Source of the DNA: CAIVVT01 sp963838205
GTDB taxonomy: Bacteria; Acidobacteriota; Terriglobia; Bryobacterales; Bryobacteraceae
Direction: 5' to 3'
DNA length: 64,000 nucleotides
Assembly: GCA_963838205.1 (NCBI GenBank)
Contig: CAWIQF010000021.1
Coordinates: 62,001 to 126,000, forward strand
The position numbers and the translations under genes were made by a program. Of this stretch, positions 1 to 7,726 are shown piece by piece (the stretch's first letter is position 1; each line of letters begins with the position of its first letter). The notes under the pieces are model-generated. The model did no database searches. It saw only the letters and a list, made by a program, of their open reading frames with translations, and was not told where the DNA came from.

Positions 1-319
1 TGCCGGTGTCTGCTCGCGGAAGGATGCCCGTGCCGACCTGATTCCCGATCAGTTCGCTCAGCGCCTTCGCCGCAAAGGGATTGTTGCGCACCAGATCGCG
101 CGCGCGGTTGCGCAGCCACACCATCGAGCCCTGCGTCTCGCGGTTTGCGTCGGAGTTGGAGGTGACCCAGCCGCCCGTGCGGCGGCCCATCATCCCGCCC
201 TCATAGTTGAAGCGCTCGACCAGACCGAGCGCACGGCGGTACTGCACGCGCCGCAGTGCCTCGCGCGGCGAGAAGAACCCGATGGCCCGGTCGAGCCAGT
301 TCGTAGCTGCGTTAGCCAT
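1..319 (-). CDS. Phage portal protein, N-terminal part (cut by window edge)
   Basis: The reading frame starts at an ATG at 319 and runs off the left edge. About 106 residues are visible, beginning MANAATNWLDRAIGFFSPRE and including RRTGGWVTSNSDANRET and RNRARDLVRNNPFAAKAL. This matches the N-terminus of lambda gpB-type portals, which form the dodecameric ring at the capsid vertex through which DNA enters. The gene overlaps the gpW-like gene by 8 bases and follows the terminase, the usual lambda order (terminase, W, portal). The rest of the gene and the tail genes should lie to the left. Confidence 0.85.
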   Translation of the reverse strand, partial: MANAATNWLDRAIGFFSPREALRRVQYRRALGLVERFNYEGGMMGRRTGGWVTSNSDANRETQGSMVWLRNRARDLVRNNPFAAKALSELIGNQVGTGILPRADTG

Positions 320-551
320 TCGGATTGTTGCCTCGACCGTCTTTCGAAACCTGCGCGTAGGAGTAGCTCTTGGGTGCCGCCGGATTGAGCGCGGCTTGCC
401 GGGCGCGCATCCACGACTGGGCCTTGATCATGTCGTCGGTGCTGGCGTAGTCGGTGCGCATCCCGTCGATGGTCACGCTCTTGACGCCGCGCCCGATGGC
501 ATCGTCCAGCAGGTCGATGAGCACCTGATAGTCGGCTGCTGTCTTGGCCAT
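312..551 (-). CDS. gpW-like head-tail joining protein
   Basis: A protein of about 79 residues starting MAKTAADYQVLIDLLDDAIG. The pattern of a short helix, a GVKSVTIDGMRTDYAS strand pair and a DDMIKAQSWM helix resembles lambda gpW, which plugs the portal before tail attachment. Size and position between terminase and portal agree. An in-frame upstream start at 569 would add six residues and overlap the end of the terminase tail more; I prefer 551. The assignment rests on layout and short-motif similarity. Confidence 0.65.
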   Translation of the reverse strand: MAKTAADYQVLIDLLDDAIGRGVKSVTIDGMRTDYASTDDMIKAQSWMRARQAALNPAAPKSYSYAQVSKDGRGNNPNG

Positions 552-553
552 GC

Positions 554-896
554 TTACCGTCCGAACCAATTGCGCTTCTGCAGGAAGCCCTCGCCGCCGC
601 GCAGGAACGGATTCGCGTCAGAGCGCTGTGCCGCCGGCGCGCTGGCCGGGCGGACGTCCGGCTCTTCGGCTGCTTTCGCGGTCGCTGGAGGCGCTGGCTG
701 TCGCCGCGTATGTTTCCCAAAGCGCTCGCAGAACTGATTCAACTGCGCGCCCGAGAGCCCCAGCGACTTGAGCGCGGCGTAGGCATACACGCGGCAGTCG
801 AGCGCCTCGTTGCGTGCGCCATCCTTCTTGCGCCACTCGTACTTCGGAAAGCCGAGATGGTACCTGACGTACTTCTTTTCGGCAGTCAGCTGCATC
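554..896 (-). pseudogene. Out-of-frame C-terminal segment of the large terminase
   Basis: This frame encodes MQLTAEKKYVRYHLGFPKYEW, then ARNEALDCRVYAYAALKSLGL and a basic, proline-rich tail ending in QKRNWFGR. The RNEALDCRVYAYAAL motif is characteristic of the extreme C-terminus of GpA-type terminases, so this is the missing end of the gene at 618-3488. Removing the base at 896 joins the two frames exactly at GRDLEYF/MQLTAE. It is a frameshift mutation, a sequencing error or, less likely, programmed frameshifting; I see no convincing slippery heptamer at the junction. Confidence 0.85.
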
Positions 897-3488
897 GAAA
901 TACTCGAGGTCGCGGCCGAGCGGGAAGTGGCAGTATCCTGGCCCCGGCTCCTTCACCTTCACGCGGTCGTAGACCGCATCCTTCGCGGCGTTGACGCCGA
1001 TCATGAAGAACGGCGTCTGGTTCTTCCGGCTCGGCTTGTGCGGCCAGATCGTGCCTTCGCCCGACCGGCCCTTGGTCGCGAAAACGCGCCGGTTGTATCG
1101 GTCCCTGGTGAACCGCAGCACCGTGGCGTCCTTGTAGCCCGAATCGACGCACGCCGCCACGATCCGCAGCGTCTGGCCGTTCTCGTGCGCGTACTGCGAC
1201 AGCAGGATCTCGTCGAGCGCGCCCCACACTTCGCTGCGCAGGATGTCGCCAGGGATAACGTGATAGCCGATCGACCACGACTCCTCGTCGCGGCCCCACC
1301 CGACAACCTCCATCTCCAGGCGGTCGGCCTGAACGTCCACGCCGGCGGTCAGCAAGCAGACGCCGTCCGGCGCCTCCGCGGCGAACGGCTCGCAACGATT
1401 CCACAATGCGTGGGAGTCGATGGCGACTTCGTGCTTCTCCTCCCACAGCGTGGCGAGGACCGTGTTCATGAACGCCTTGAGCGTCTCGGGCGATTGCTTT
1501 GCCGCCAGGAACTCGGTGGCGATGGTGCCCCAGCTCCGCTTCGGCGAAATGAGCTGGTTGACACGGAAACCCGGCACCGGCGAGCCGGGATTCTGTGCCC
1601 GGTATTCGCCGCGTTCGACCATCGCGGCCTTGAGATGTTCCGGGATCAGCTCCGTGCAGTGCGCGCAACGGTAGCGCGCCTCTTCGGGATGACTTTCCGG
1701 CCAGCACAATCCACTCGTGGCGCCGTCGCCCAGCTCCAGCACTTGGAACTCGCCGCAGTGCGGGCACGGCACGAAGTACTCGCGCTGGTCGCTCTGCAGC
1801 CAGGCGAGCTCGATCCGGCTGCATCCTTTTATAGTGGGAGTCGAGCACAGCAGGACCTTCTTGTTGTGCTCGAACTCCGCCGTGCGCTGGATCGCGAGCG
1901 AGACCGGATCGCCCTCTGTGCCGGCCGATTGCGGATAGCGATCCACCTCGTCGAGCAGCACGTAGCGGATCGGCCGCATGGCTAGGCCGCTCGGGCTGAT
2001 CGCACCCGTGAAAGTCACGTGGCCCGAGCCGTTGGTGAAGGCTTTGTGCAGGACCGTGTTGTCGGAGTCGCGGCTCTTGACCGTCGCGAGTTTGCCGCGC
2101 AGCACCGGTGTCGAACGGAACATGGGCGCCACGCGGTCCTTCGAGAGCGCTTTGGCATCTTCGATGCGCGGCTCAACCACGAGTGCCGGCCCCGGATCCA
2201 CATCGGCGATGAAGCCGAGGAAGTTGAGCAGGCACTCGGTGTTGTGCGTCGGAACCATCGACGATCCGGCCAGGTACAGATGCGTCGGCGAGTCGACCGC
2301 GATGCAGCGCACAGGAACGCTTTCGATCTCTTCGACCCGCGTGACGCTGCGCCTCCGCGCCTCCGTGGGTCGGGAGTGGCGGTCGTTCTCGCTGCGAAGC
2401 CCATCCAGCTTGCGTTTCAGGCGGAACGGTTCGTCCTCGCGATACGCCTTGAAGGTGATCACATGGACATCGCGGCATCTTTTGCCCTGTAGGTAGTTTG
2501 GGCGTGTGCGGATGGTTGGCTTGAATCCAAGCGAGCGGGCGAGTTCGACAAACCCAACAGCCAGACTTCCGCAGGTAAGGCCCAAGACAATCGAGTCGCC
2601 AGCCGTCCCATCGGTGTCGAGGATGCCTTGCAGCAAAGATCTCCTTTGCTCTTCGGAGGCGCGCAAGTAGATTGCTGGGATGTGCTTGTCGCCGATCAGT
2701 CCGGCTTCCCGGAAGTGCGCGTGAAGCGTGTGGCCTTCGCGCGGCTCGAACGCAATCGTGGCGACATGTTCGCGCCGCCTGTCCAAGCTTCTGACGATGG
2801 GCTGCGCGCCGGCTGCCTGCAACTCCGCGAAGACACCATCACGCACGTCAGACGTGATTTGCGCGGACATCGTGTTGCCGTCGCCGAGCCACGCCCCCAA
2901 TAGATAGGGTTCTATCGGCAGGTCGATGGGCGAAGTATCGAGAGGCCGCGTACATGGAATTCGATACCGGAATGCGCTAGAACCTGAGCGGCGTGCCTGG
3001 TAGCTGGATGCCATTTGCTCAGTCGTCACAAACACGTCTCGGTTGAGACGATCAAACACGACCCAGCGATGGCCACCGTCAGAATCAATCGACGAGCCAT
3101 CGTCGAAGGTGATTCGGTAGCACTTGCGGCCGGAGAAGATGTCGCTGACCGCGACAACTGAACACGGCTTCCCCTGGTCATCAAAGACGGTGTCGCCTGC
3201 AACGACCTCGCCGATGCGTTTCCAACCGTCTGGAGTCGGTAGCGGGGTGTAGACGGCGAGGCACTTCAACATCTGCGCCGCCGAGAGCAGGATGACCATC
3301 TTGCTGGGATGGCTCGGACTCAGCACATCCATCGGCTCGCGTTGGAAGGGACGAGTGCGCCACTGGCCGCGCTCGGCTGAAGCCGCCCCAGTGAGCACAC
3401 GATTCTCGTCTGCCCACTGGGAGACCGTCAGGTCGCGCGGCGGGAGGAGCAGCGCCGCGCCAACTTCGCCGATGGAAAACGGTTGCAT
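618..3488 (-). CDS. Large terminase subunit (GpA type) with intein, frameshifted near its end
   Basis: Packaging ATPase/nuclease of the phage. Residues 1-75 and 417 onward are terminase sequence; residues 76-416 are an intein. The ATPase parts include the Walker A-like SAAQMLK/TECLLNF (split by the intein) and the Walker B-like YVLLDEVDRYP. A zinc-binding-like PCPHCGEFQ..RCAHC stretch and the nuclease-half motif TAGVDVQADRLEMEVVGWG follow. After GRDLEYF the frame is lost: one extra base (896) sends it into unrelated sequence that stops at 618, while the true C-terminus continues in another frame to 554. Without the intein and with the frame restored, the protein would be about 635 residues, close to lambda gpA. 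The ATG overlaps the small-subunit stop (TGATG). Confidence 0.9.
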   Translation of the reverse strand: MQPFSIGEVGAALLLPPRDLTVSQWADENRVLTGAASAERGQWRTRPFQREPMDVLSPSHPSKMVILLSAAQMLKCLAVYTPLPTPDGWKRIGEVVAGDTVFDDQGKPCSVVAVSDIFSGRKCYRITFDDGSSIDSDGGHRWVVFDRLNRDVFVTTEQMASSYQARRSGSSAFRYRIPCTRPLDTSPIDLPIEPYLLGAWLGDGNTMSAQITSDVRDGVFAELQAAGAQPIVRSLDRRREHVATIAFEPREGHTLHAHFREAGLIGDKHIPAIYLRASEEQRRSLLQGILDTDGTAGDSIVLGLTCGSLAVGFVELARSLGFKPTIRTRPNYLQGKRCRDVHVITFKAYREDEPFRLKRKLDGLRSENDRHSRPTEARRRSVTRVEEIESVPVRCIAVDSPTHLYLAGSSMVPTHNTECLLNFLGFIADVDPGPALVVEPRIEDAKALSKDRVAPMFRSTPVLRGKLATVKSRDSDNTVLHKAFTNGSGHVTFTGAISPSGLAMRPIRYVLLDEVDRYPQSAGTEGDPVSLAIQRTAEFEHNKKVLLCSTPTIKGCSRIELAWLQSDQREYFVPCPHCGEFQVLELGDGATSGLCWPESHPEEARYRCAHCTELIPEHLKAAMVERGEYRAQNPGSPVPGFRVNQLISPKRSWGTIATEFLAAKQSPETLKAFMNTVLATLWEEKHEVAIDSHALWNRCEPFAAEAPDGVCLLTAGVDVQADRLEMEVVGWGRDEESWSIGYHVIPGDILRSEVWGALDEILLSQYAHENGQTLRIVAACVDSGYKDATVLRFTRDRYNRRVFATKGRSGEGTIWPHKPSRKNQTPFFMIGVNAAKDAVYDRVKVKEPGPGYCHFPLGRDLEYFDAADCRKEVRQVPSRLSEVRVAQEGWRTQRGARLPRVCLRRAQVAGALGRAVESVLRALWETYAATASASSDRESSRRAGRPPGQRAGGTAL
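2241..3263 (-). other. Intein with LAGLIDADG homing endonuclease, inside the terminase
   Basis: 341 codons inserted in frame between Lys75 and a Thr of the terminase ATPase motif. The N-terminal splice residue is Cys (CLAVYTPLPTPDGWKRIGEV, block A). The C-terminus is VPTHN followed by extein Thr, the canonical His-Asn/nucleophile junction. Block B-like sequence (GGHRWVV) follows the N-terminal region. The middle has two dodecapeptide-like motifs, YLLGAWLGDGN and LLQGILDTDGTA, typical of LAGLIDADG homing endonucleases. All splice residues are present, so it is probably splicing-competent. Confidence 0.92.
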
Positions 3489-4042
3489 CAGAATCCGCTG
3501 TTGGCGATGGCTTTGCTGAGCTTCTGCAGCATGGCCTTCATTTCGGTCGTGAGGACTTTGTGGATCGAAGGCACGTCATCGAGTGCTGCGAGGATCGGCG
3601 CCAGCCGGTCGGGCAGCGCCAGCGCCGCTTCTTTCACCATCTGAGAGAAGGTCGCCGCGTACTCATGCGACTTCGCCTTCTCGACCAGCTTGCCCATCAG
3701 CAGTTCGTACTCGGCCTGGGCGCGTTTGGCGAGGAACGTCTCTTTCACCGCGCGCGCCTTCAGATAGGCGTGCAGCGGATCGCCGGCAATCGTGGCGGCG
3801 GCGGGCGGGACATCCGGGTCTCCTGCCATGACCTTGGCTGTCCGGTATGCCGGCTTTTGGCCGCCGATGATATTGGGCAGCACGGCGGCCACATCACTGT
3901 TCGCCGCCCAGTCGCGATCCGCCCGCGCCGCGTCGACGCTGCCATCCGTTTCCAGCTTGATGCGCTTGCGCGCAATGGCCTTCTGGACGGCCTTCAGCGT
4001 GACCCCGCGATGCTTGGCGTAAGCCCGGAGTGAGATACCCAT
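3488..4042 (-). CDS. Small terminase subunit, Nu1-like
   Basis: 184 residues. The N-terminus (MGISLRAYAKHRGVTLKAVQ) reads as a helix-turn-helix DNA-recognition segment like that of lambda Nu1. The central part (ARAVKETFLAKRAQAEYELLMGKLVEK) is helical and charged, as in Nu1-family small subunits that oligomerise. The small subunit recognises the packaging site and recruits the large subunit encoded next, whose ATG overlaps this stop codon. It is the first gene of the packaging/head operon; the neighbouring plus-strand gene at 4099 is divergent, so the promoter should lie within 4043-4098. Confidence 0.8.
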   Translation of the reverse strand: MGISLRAYAKHRGVTLKAVQKAIARKRIKLETDGSVDAARADRDWAANSDVAAVLPNIIGGQKPAYRTAKVMAGDPDVPPAAATIAGDPLHAYLKARAVKETFLAKRAQAEYELLMGKLVEKAKSHEYAATFSQMVKEAALALPDRLAPILAALDDVPSIHKVLTTEMKAMLQKLSKAIANSGF

Positions 4043-4098
4043 TTTTCTTCTGGATTCGAGTTGAATCGCCTTGCTATGCGCCGGAAGTGAAGTGATTC

Positions 4099-4353
4099 AT
4101 GTGTTCGATGGCACGCACCAAACAGACCACCAAGCAAACCGCCGCCGCCTGCTACGCGGAGCGTTTGAACGAATGCCAGGGCCTGCTGAAGCGCATCGCG
4201 CAGCAACTGGCCCAGCACCAGAAGGAGCAGGCCGCCGAGCCTGCTGACTGGGGCTTCCCTGGCGATCTCGGCCACATCAACGAGGAACTCGCCTACGTGC
4301 TCGCCAGCCTCGGCGACCGAAGCGCGGTGGATGCCAAAGGACTGGATTGCTAA
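4099..4353 (+). CDS. Small unknown prophage protein
   Basis: 84 residues; a second ATG at 4108 (MARTKQTTKQTAAACYAERL) is an equally good start. Not recognised. The sequence is hydrophilic and helical (ERLNECQGLLKRIAQQLAQH, then GHINEELAYVLASLGD), with no signal peptide or membrane segment. It lies 30 bases before the DUF3489 gene on the same strand and probably shares its transcript. These two genes interrupt the otherwise minus-strand phage genes, a typical place for a cargo (moron) transcript. Confidence 0.6.
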   Translation: MCSMARTKQTTKQTAAACYAERLNECQGLLKRIAQQLAQHQKEQAAEPADWGFPGDLGHINEELAYVLASLGDRSAVDAKGLDC

Positions 4354-4383
4354 CGCGCCATTGACTGAATCAGGAGACTCAAC

Positions 4384-4947
4384 ATGACCACCTTTACGAT
4401 CGACATCGACAACAACATCACGGCTTTTGCCGCCCTCGAAGATGCTCTTAACCACAGCATTGGATCCACCGAAGGAGCCTTCTCGTCGGAGAAGGAACTC
4501 ACGAAACTCTCGGCCGCCTGGCCAATCGCGCGCTTCGCCGAAGTCTGGAACGGCTTCGCCGGAGTGGTTCCCTTTGGCGACCTGAAGCCGATCAAGAAGT
4601 TCACCGACCGCAAGACGGCCATCGCGCGCATCTGGAAGGCCATCCAGGCACTGACGCCTACCCCCGCGCAACACGCGGCCACTGCCGCGCCGAAGAAAGC
4701 CAAGGCAACCAAAGAGGTCAAGGCCGCCGACGGCGCGCGCCCGCCGCGCGAGTTTAGCAAGAAGGCCATCGTGCTCGACCTGCTCAAGCGCGCTGAAGGA
4801 GCCACGCTGAAGGAGATCATGGCCGCAACGGACTGGCAGGCGCACAGCGTGCGCGGGTTCATCTCCGGCAGCCTCGGCAAGAAGATGGGCCTCACCGTCG
4901 AGAGCACCAAGCGTGAGGACGGCGAACGCTGCTACCACGTGGCCTAA
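4384..4947 (+). CDS. DUF3489-domain protein
   Basis: 187 residues. The C-terminal 70 (FSKKAIVLDLLKRAEGATLKEIMAATDWQAHSVRGFISGSLGKKMGLTVES) match the DUF3489 family, a winged-helix-like domain common in prophages and mobile elements and presumed to bind DNA. The middle is an Ala/Lys-rich linker (PKKAKATKEVKAADGARPP). The N-terminal 80 residues (WPIARFAEVWNGFAGVVPFGDLKPIKKFTDRKTAIARIW) are also commonly found in this family. The molecular role is unknown. A hairpin terminator follows 23 bases after the stop. Confidence 0.8.
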   Translation: MTTFTIDIDNNITAFAALEDALNHSIGSTEGAFSSEKELTKLSAAWPIARFAEVWNGFAGVVPFGDLKPIKKFTDRKTAIARIWKAIQALTPTPAQHAATAAPKKAKATKEVKAADGARPPREFSKKAIVLDLLKRAEGATLKEIMAATDWQAHSVRGFISGSLGKKMGLTVESTKREDGERCYHVA

Positions 4948-4970
4948 GCCGCGCGCCCGCCCCGCTCACC

Positions 4971-4992
4971 GCCGCCAGCATCAGCTGGCGGC
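4971..4992 (+). terminator. Hairpin terminator after the DUF3489 gene
   Basis: Perfect 9-bp arms GCCGCCAGC and GCTGGCGGC around a 4-base loop, followed by a T-rich TTCTCTGTT. It is well placed to stop transcription of 4099-4947 before the toxin-antitoxin module. Confidence 0.6.
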
Positions 4993-4995
4993 TTC
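4979..4995. repeat. Left copy of 17-bp direct repeat bracketing the TA module
   Basis: CATCAGCTGGCGGCTTC occurs here and again, identical, at 5793-5809. The toxin-antitoxin genes lie exactly between the copies. The left copy is also half of the terminator hairpin. Confidence 0.7.
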
Positions 4996-5060
4996 TCTGT
5001 TCCACATCCCCGCAAGCTCTGTGTGCCACTGTGCTATAGTTCATAGTATTAGAGCGAGGA

Positions 5061-5441
5061 ATGCGGATCTTCAAAACCAAATGGCTCGCCCGGTTCGCCA
5101 AACACGAAGGCATCGCCGACTCCAGTCTGCGCGAGGCCGTCGCGCGGGCTGAGCGCGGCTTGATCGATGCCGATTTGGGTGGCGGGTTGATCAAACAGCG
5201 TGTCGCTCGGCGCGGCAAGGGACGCTCGGGCGGCTATCGCATGCTGATCGCCCACCGGCTGATGAATCGAGCGGTGTTCCTATATGGCTTTGCCAAGAAC
5301 GAGCGGGACAACATCGGCGCCGATGAACTGCTGACGGCTCGTGAGATCGCTTCAAGTTGGCTTGCGGCCGATGCGAAGCGAATCGCGCGCGCACTTGCGG
5401 AGGACGAATTGCAGGAGGTTCCCAATGACGAAGAAGACTAG
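5061..5441 (+). CDS. RelE/HigB-superfamily toxin
   Basis: 126 residues, MRIFKTKWLARFAKHEGIAD. The pattern FKTKWLARFAKHEGI..LREAVARAERGLIDADLGGGLIKQRVARRGKGRSGGYRMLIAHR..RAVFLYGFAKNERDNI matches the toxin family (Pfam RelE-like, PF06296) whose members act as ribosome-dependent mRNA interferases. The basic RRGKGRSGGYR stretch and the GFAKNERDNI C-terminal strand are hallmarks. It overlaps the antitoxin gene downstream by 17 bases; toxin-first order is usual for HigBA. A CTAT..ATAG inverted repeat near 5034 may be the autoregulatory operator. Confidence 0.85.
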   Translation: MRIFKTKWLARFAKHEGIADSSLREAVARAERGLIDADLGGGLIKQRVARRGKGRSGGYRMLIAHRLMNRAVFLYGFAKNERDNIGADELLTAREIASSWLAADAKRIARALAEDELQEVPNDEED

Positions 5442-5754
5442 CCGGCTTGCGCAGGCACTACTCGAAACCGCCGAGGGCATGCACCGCGTTGGAGTTCTGG
5501 ACGACGATGCCTTCCACAAGATCACCGTTCGTCATCTCGGAGAGGCTCCCCTTCGGACCGCGAGTCCAATCACACCGGAGGAGATTCGAGCGCTGCGTGA
5601 GCGAGCGAACTTGAGCCAAGCCGCCTTCGCCCGGTATCTCAATCTCACCTCGGGCTATGTGTCACAGTTGGAGCGCGGCGCCAAGCGGCCCACAGGTCCG
5701 GCTCTCGCCTTGCTCAATGTGATTCGTGCCAAGGGCATCGAGGTGGTTCTCTAG
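5425..5754 (+). CDS. HigA/XRE-type antitoxin
   Basis: 109 residues from the ATG at 5425 (MTKKTSRLAQALLETAEGMH); the open frame extends further upstream but that part lies inside the toxin gene. Residues about 48-100 form a clear XRE helix-turn-helix: ITPEEIRALRERANLSQAAFARYLNLTSGYVSQLERGAKRPTGPALALLNVI. It should neutralise the preceding toxin by direct binding and repress the operon. The architecture is that of the NadS/HigA-type partners of this toxin family. Confidence 0.85.
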   Translation: MTKKTSRLAQALLETAEGMHRVGVLDDDAFHKITVRHLGEAPLRTASPITPEEIRALRERANLSQAAFARYLNLTSGYVSQLERGAKRPTGPALALLNVIRAKGIEVVL

Positions 5755-5792
5755 TCACTACACCAGCGCCCAATTGCTCGCCTCGTCCCTGT

Positions 5793-5809
5793 CATCAGCT
5801 GGCGGCTTC
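5793..5809. repeat. Right copy of the 17-bp direct repeat
   Basis: Identical to 4979-4995 (CATCAGCTGGCGGCTTC). This copy forms the last codons and stop of the minus-strand gene at 5795-6052 (reading EAAS-stop). Confidence 0.7.
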
Positions 5810-6052
5810 CTTGTTGCGGACCAACTGGGCGAGCGATTCGAACCTCTCGTGCATGTTGTCGTCGCGCAGTTTGCACTCGGATGAACGGACGTAGGTCCCA
5901 TTGATCCGCGTGATGATCCGGTTCTCCAACTCCGCCAATTCCTTGCGCACCTCCGCCAGCAGCGCGCGATTCTGCAGCCCCACATACGTGCCGATCAGCC
6001 CCGAGATGAGCCCGATGGCGGGGACAAGAAGTCGGACAAGGGTATCTTCCAT
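5795..6052 (-). CDS. Small membrane-anchored coiled-coil phage protein
   Basis: 85 residues. Residues about 5-27 (LVRLLVPAIGLISGLIGTYVG) form one hydrophobic span, followed by a charged heptad-like helix (LLAEVRKELAELENRIITRI) and a hydrophilic tail. Such single-span proteins near phage methyltransferase and lysis genes can be holin- or spanin-like, but I cannot assign a function. Its last codons are one copy of the 17-bp repeat that brackets the TA module, so its present C-terminus may differ from the original. Confidence 0.55.
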   Translation of the reverse strand: MEDTLVRLLVPAIGLISGLIGTYVGLQNRALLAEVRKELAELENRIITRINGTYVRSSECKLRDDNMHERFESLAQLVRNKEAAS

Positions 6053-6180
6053 GGCAATGCCTCGAGGATCTTCAGTTCAGCGGACCAATCGGACAGTGCG
6101 AGGCACAGGCCCTGTACTTCGGGGTTCCCCGCTCGCAACTCAGCTTCGACGTGCGCCAACTCACGGTGGCAACGATCGAT

Positions 6181-7434
6181 TCAAGCGGCGAGGCCCAGCC
6201 GCTCAGCGGCCAACTCTTTGAACAGCCGTCCGTCGGCTTCGAGCGTAGCCAGTTGGCCAGTATGCTCCTGCCAACGCCGGATGATCACATCGCAGTAGGC
6301 CGGTTCCATTTCGATCAGCCGCGCCTGGCGCCCGGTGCGCTCGCAGGCAATCAAAGTCGTGCCAGAGCCGCCGAAGGGATCGAGCACGGTGTCGCGCGTC
6401 TTGCTGGAGTTGCGCAGTGCGCGCTCGACCAACTCAACCGGCTTCATCGTCGGATGCAGATCGTTCGAGACCGGCTTCTTGATGAACCACACGTCGCCTT
6501 GGTCCCGCGCGCCACACCAGAAGTGGTCCGTGCCCTCTTTCCATCCGTAGAGGATCGGCTCGTACTGCCGCTGATAATCCGACCGGCCCATCGTGAACGT
6601 GTTCTTGGCCCAGATCACGAAGGTCGACCAGTGGCCGCCCGCCTCGCGAAATGCCTTCTGCAGCGTGTGCAGCTCCGACGAGGACATGCAGATGTAGACC
6701 GCGCCTTTGGCGACGCTCAGCATGTTCACGCAGGCGTCGTACAGAAACTTCTCGAAGGCCTCGCCAAGGTTGTCGTTGGCGATCTTGCGCTTTTTGCCGC
6801 GGAGCTTGTCCTTCATCGTCGCGCCGTAATTCACGTTGTACGGCGGATCGGTAAAGACCATGTCGGCGAGTCCGCCGGCGAGTACCTTCTCCACCGCCTC
6901 GAGCCGCGTCGAGTCGCCGCACAGCAGCCGGTGTGGGCCCAGCAGCCACACATCGCCGGGTACAGTGACAGGCGTCTCCGGTGCTTCCGGCGCTGCGTCT
7001 TCGTCGGTCTTGCCTTCGGTGACCTGCTCGGGATCGCTCAGCAGCGCTTCAATCTCTTCGTCGGAGAAGCCGACCAGGTCGAGGTTGAACCCATCCTCCT
7101 GGAGCGTCTCCAACTCGACGCGCAGCATCTCTTCATCCCATCCGGCGTTCTCCGCCAGCTTGTTGTCGGCGAGAACCAAGGCGCGCCGCTGCGTCTCGGT
7201 CAGGTGCGCCAGAACAATGACCGGCACTTCTGTCAGCTTCAAGAGGCGCGAGGCAGCCAAGCGAGCGTGGCCGGCGACAATGACCCCGTCCGGTCCGACG
7301 AGGATTGGGTTCACGAACCCGAACTCGGCGATGGAGCCCGCAACCTGCGCCACCTGCGAATCAGAGTGCGTGCGCGCGTTGCGGGCATAGGGGATCAGCC
7401 GGTCGACCGGCCACTGCTCGACTTGGATCTGCAT
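6181..7434 (-). CDS. ParB-domain / DNA methyltransferase fusion (DPPY type)
   Basis: 417 residues. Residues 1-95 are a ParB/Srx-like domain (LIPYARNARTHSDSQVAQVA, then GVIVAGHARLAASRLL). A linker follows. The C-terminal half is a class-beta amino-MTase: catalytic motif IV TDPPYN near residue 196 and SAM-binding DPFGGSGTT near 352. DPPY suggests N6-adenine methylation (or N4-cytosine). No restriction gene adjoins it, so it is an orphan phage methylase, likely for protecting phage DNA. The start overlaps the stop of the small gene at 7434 (TGATG). Confidence 0.9.
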   Translation of the reverse strand: MQIQVEQWPVDRLIPYARNARTHSDSQVAQVAGSIAEFGFVNPILVGPDGVIVAGHARLAASRLLKLTEVPVIVLAHLTETQRRALVLADNKLAENAGWDEEMLRVELETLQEDGFNLDLVGFSDEEIEALLSDPEQVTEGKTDEDAAPEAPETPVTVPGDVWLLGPHRLLCGDSTRLEAVEKVLAGGLADMVFTDPPYNVNYGATMKDKLRGKKRKIANDNLGEAFEKFLYDACVNMLSVAKGAVYICMSSSELHTLQKAFREAGGHWSTFVIWAKNTFTMGRSDYQRQYEPILYGWKEGTDHFWCGARDQGDVWFIKKPVSNDLHPTMKPVELVERALRNSSKTRDTVLDPFGGSGTTLIACERTGRQARLIEMEPAYCDVIIRRWQEHTGQLATLEADGRLFKELAAERLGLAA

Positions 7435-7706
7435 CAGGCTTTTGCGGGAGCCGACGTGTTGAACAGACCGAGTTGGTTGTGCAGGCTGACGATGTTGGCA
7501 ATCATCGGGACCACCAGCGCGATCAGCTTGTCCCAGCTGAAGGCGTGGGAGAGATCCGCCGAGGCGTCGTAGGCCTGCTTGACGACGTTCAGGACGAGAT
7601 CCAGTTTCTGTTTGCCTGCGCCTGGCAGCGGGATGGCATTCTCCACGGTTGTGACCGCGTTGAGGATGACCGGAAACAGAGTCAGCACGATGCTGAGTGC
7701 TTTCAT
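7434..7706 (-). CDS. Small hydrophobic protein between the two methylase genes
   Basis: 90 residues, MKALSIVLTLFPVILNAVTT, with a hydrophobic N-terminus and a second hydrophobic stretch (LIALVVPMIANIVSL) near residues 63-77. Not recognised. It has the size and two-segment layout of a small phage membrane protein (a holin is one possibility), but the N-terminal stretch could equally be a signal. It sits in the operon between two ParB-methylase genes and is translationally coupled to the downstream one. Confidence 0.55.
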   Translation of the reverse strand: MKALSIVLTLFPVILNAVTTVENAIPLPGAGKQKLDLVLNVVKQAYDASADLSHAFSWDKLIALVVPMIANIVSLHNQLGLFNTSAPAKA

Positions 7707-7726
7707 TGGTGATTGCTCCTTGGGGA

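Noticed and set aside
810..1985. 391-codon plus-strand frame opposite the terminase
   Set aside because: Shadow frame; the minus strand encodes recognisable terminase motifs.
4099..4353. The second ATG of the small prophage gene begins MARTKQT, identical to the start of eukaryotic histone H3
   Set aside because: The identity ends after seven residues; the rest has no histone character. Chance, or at most a curiosity.
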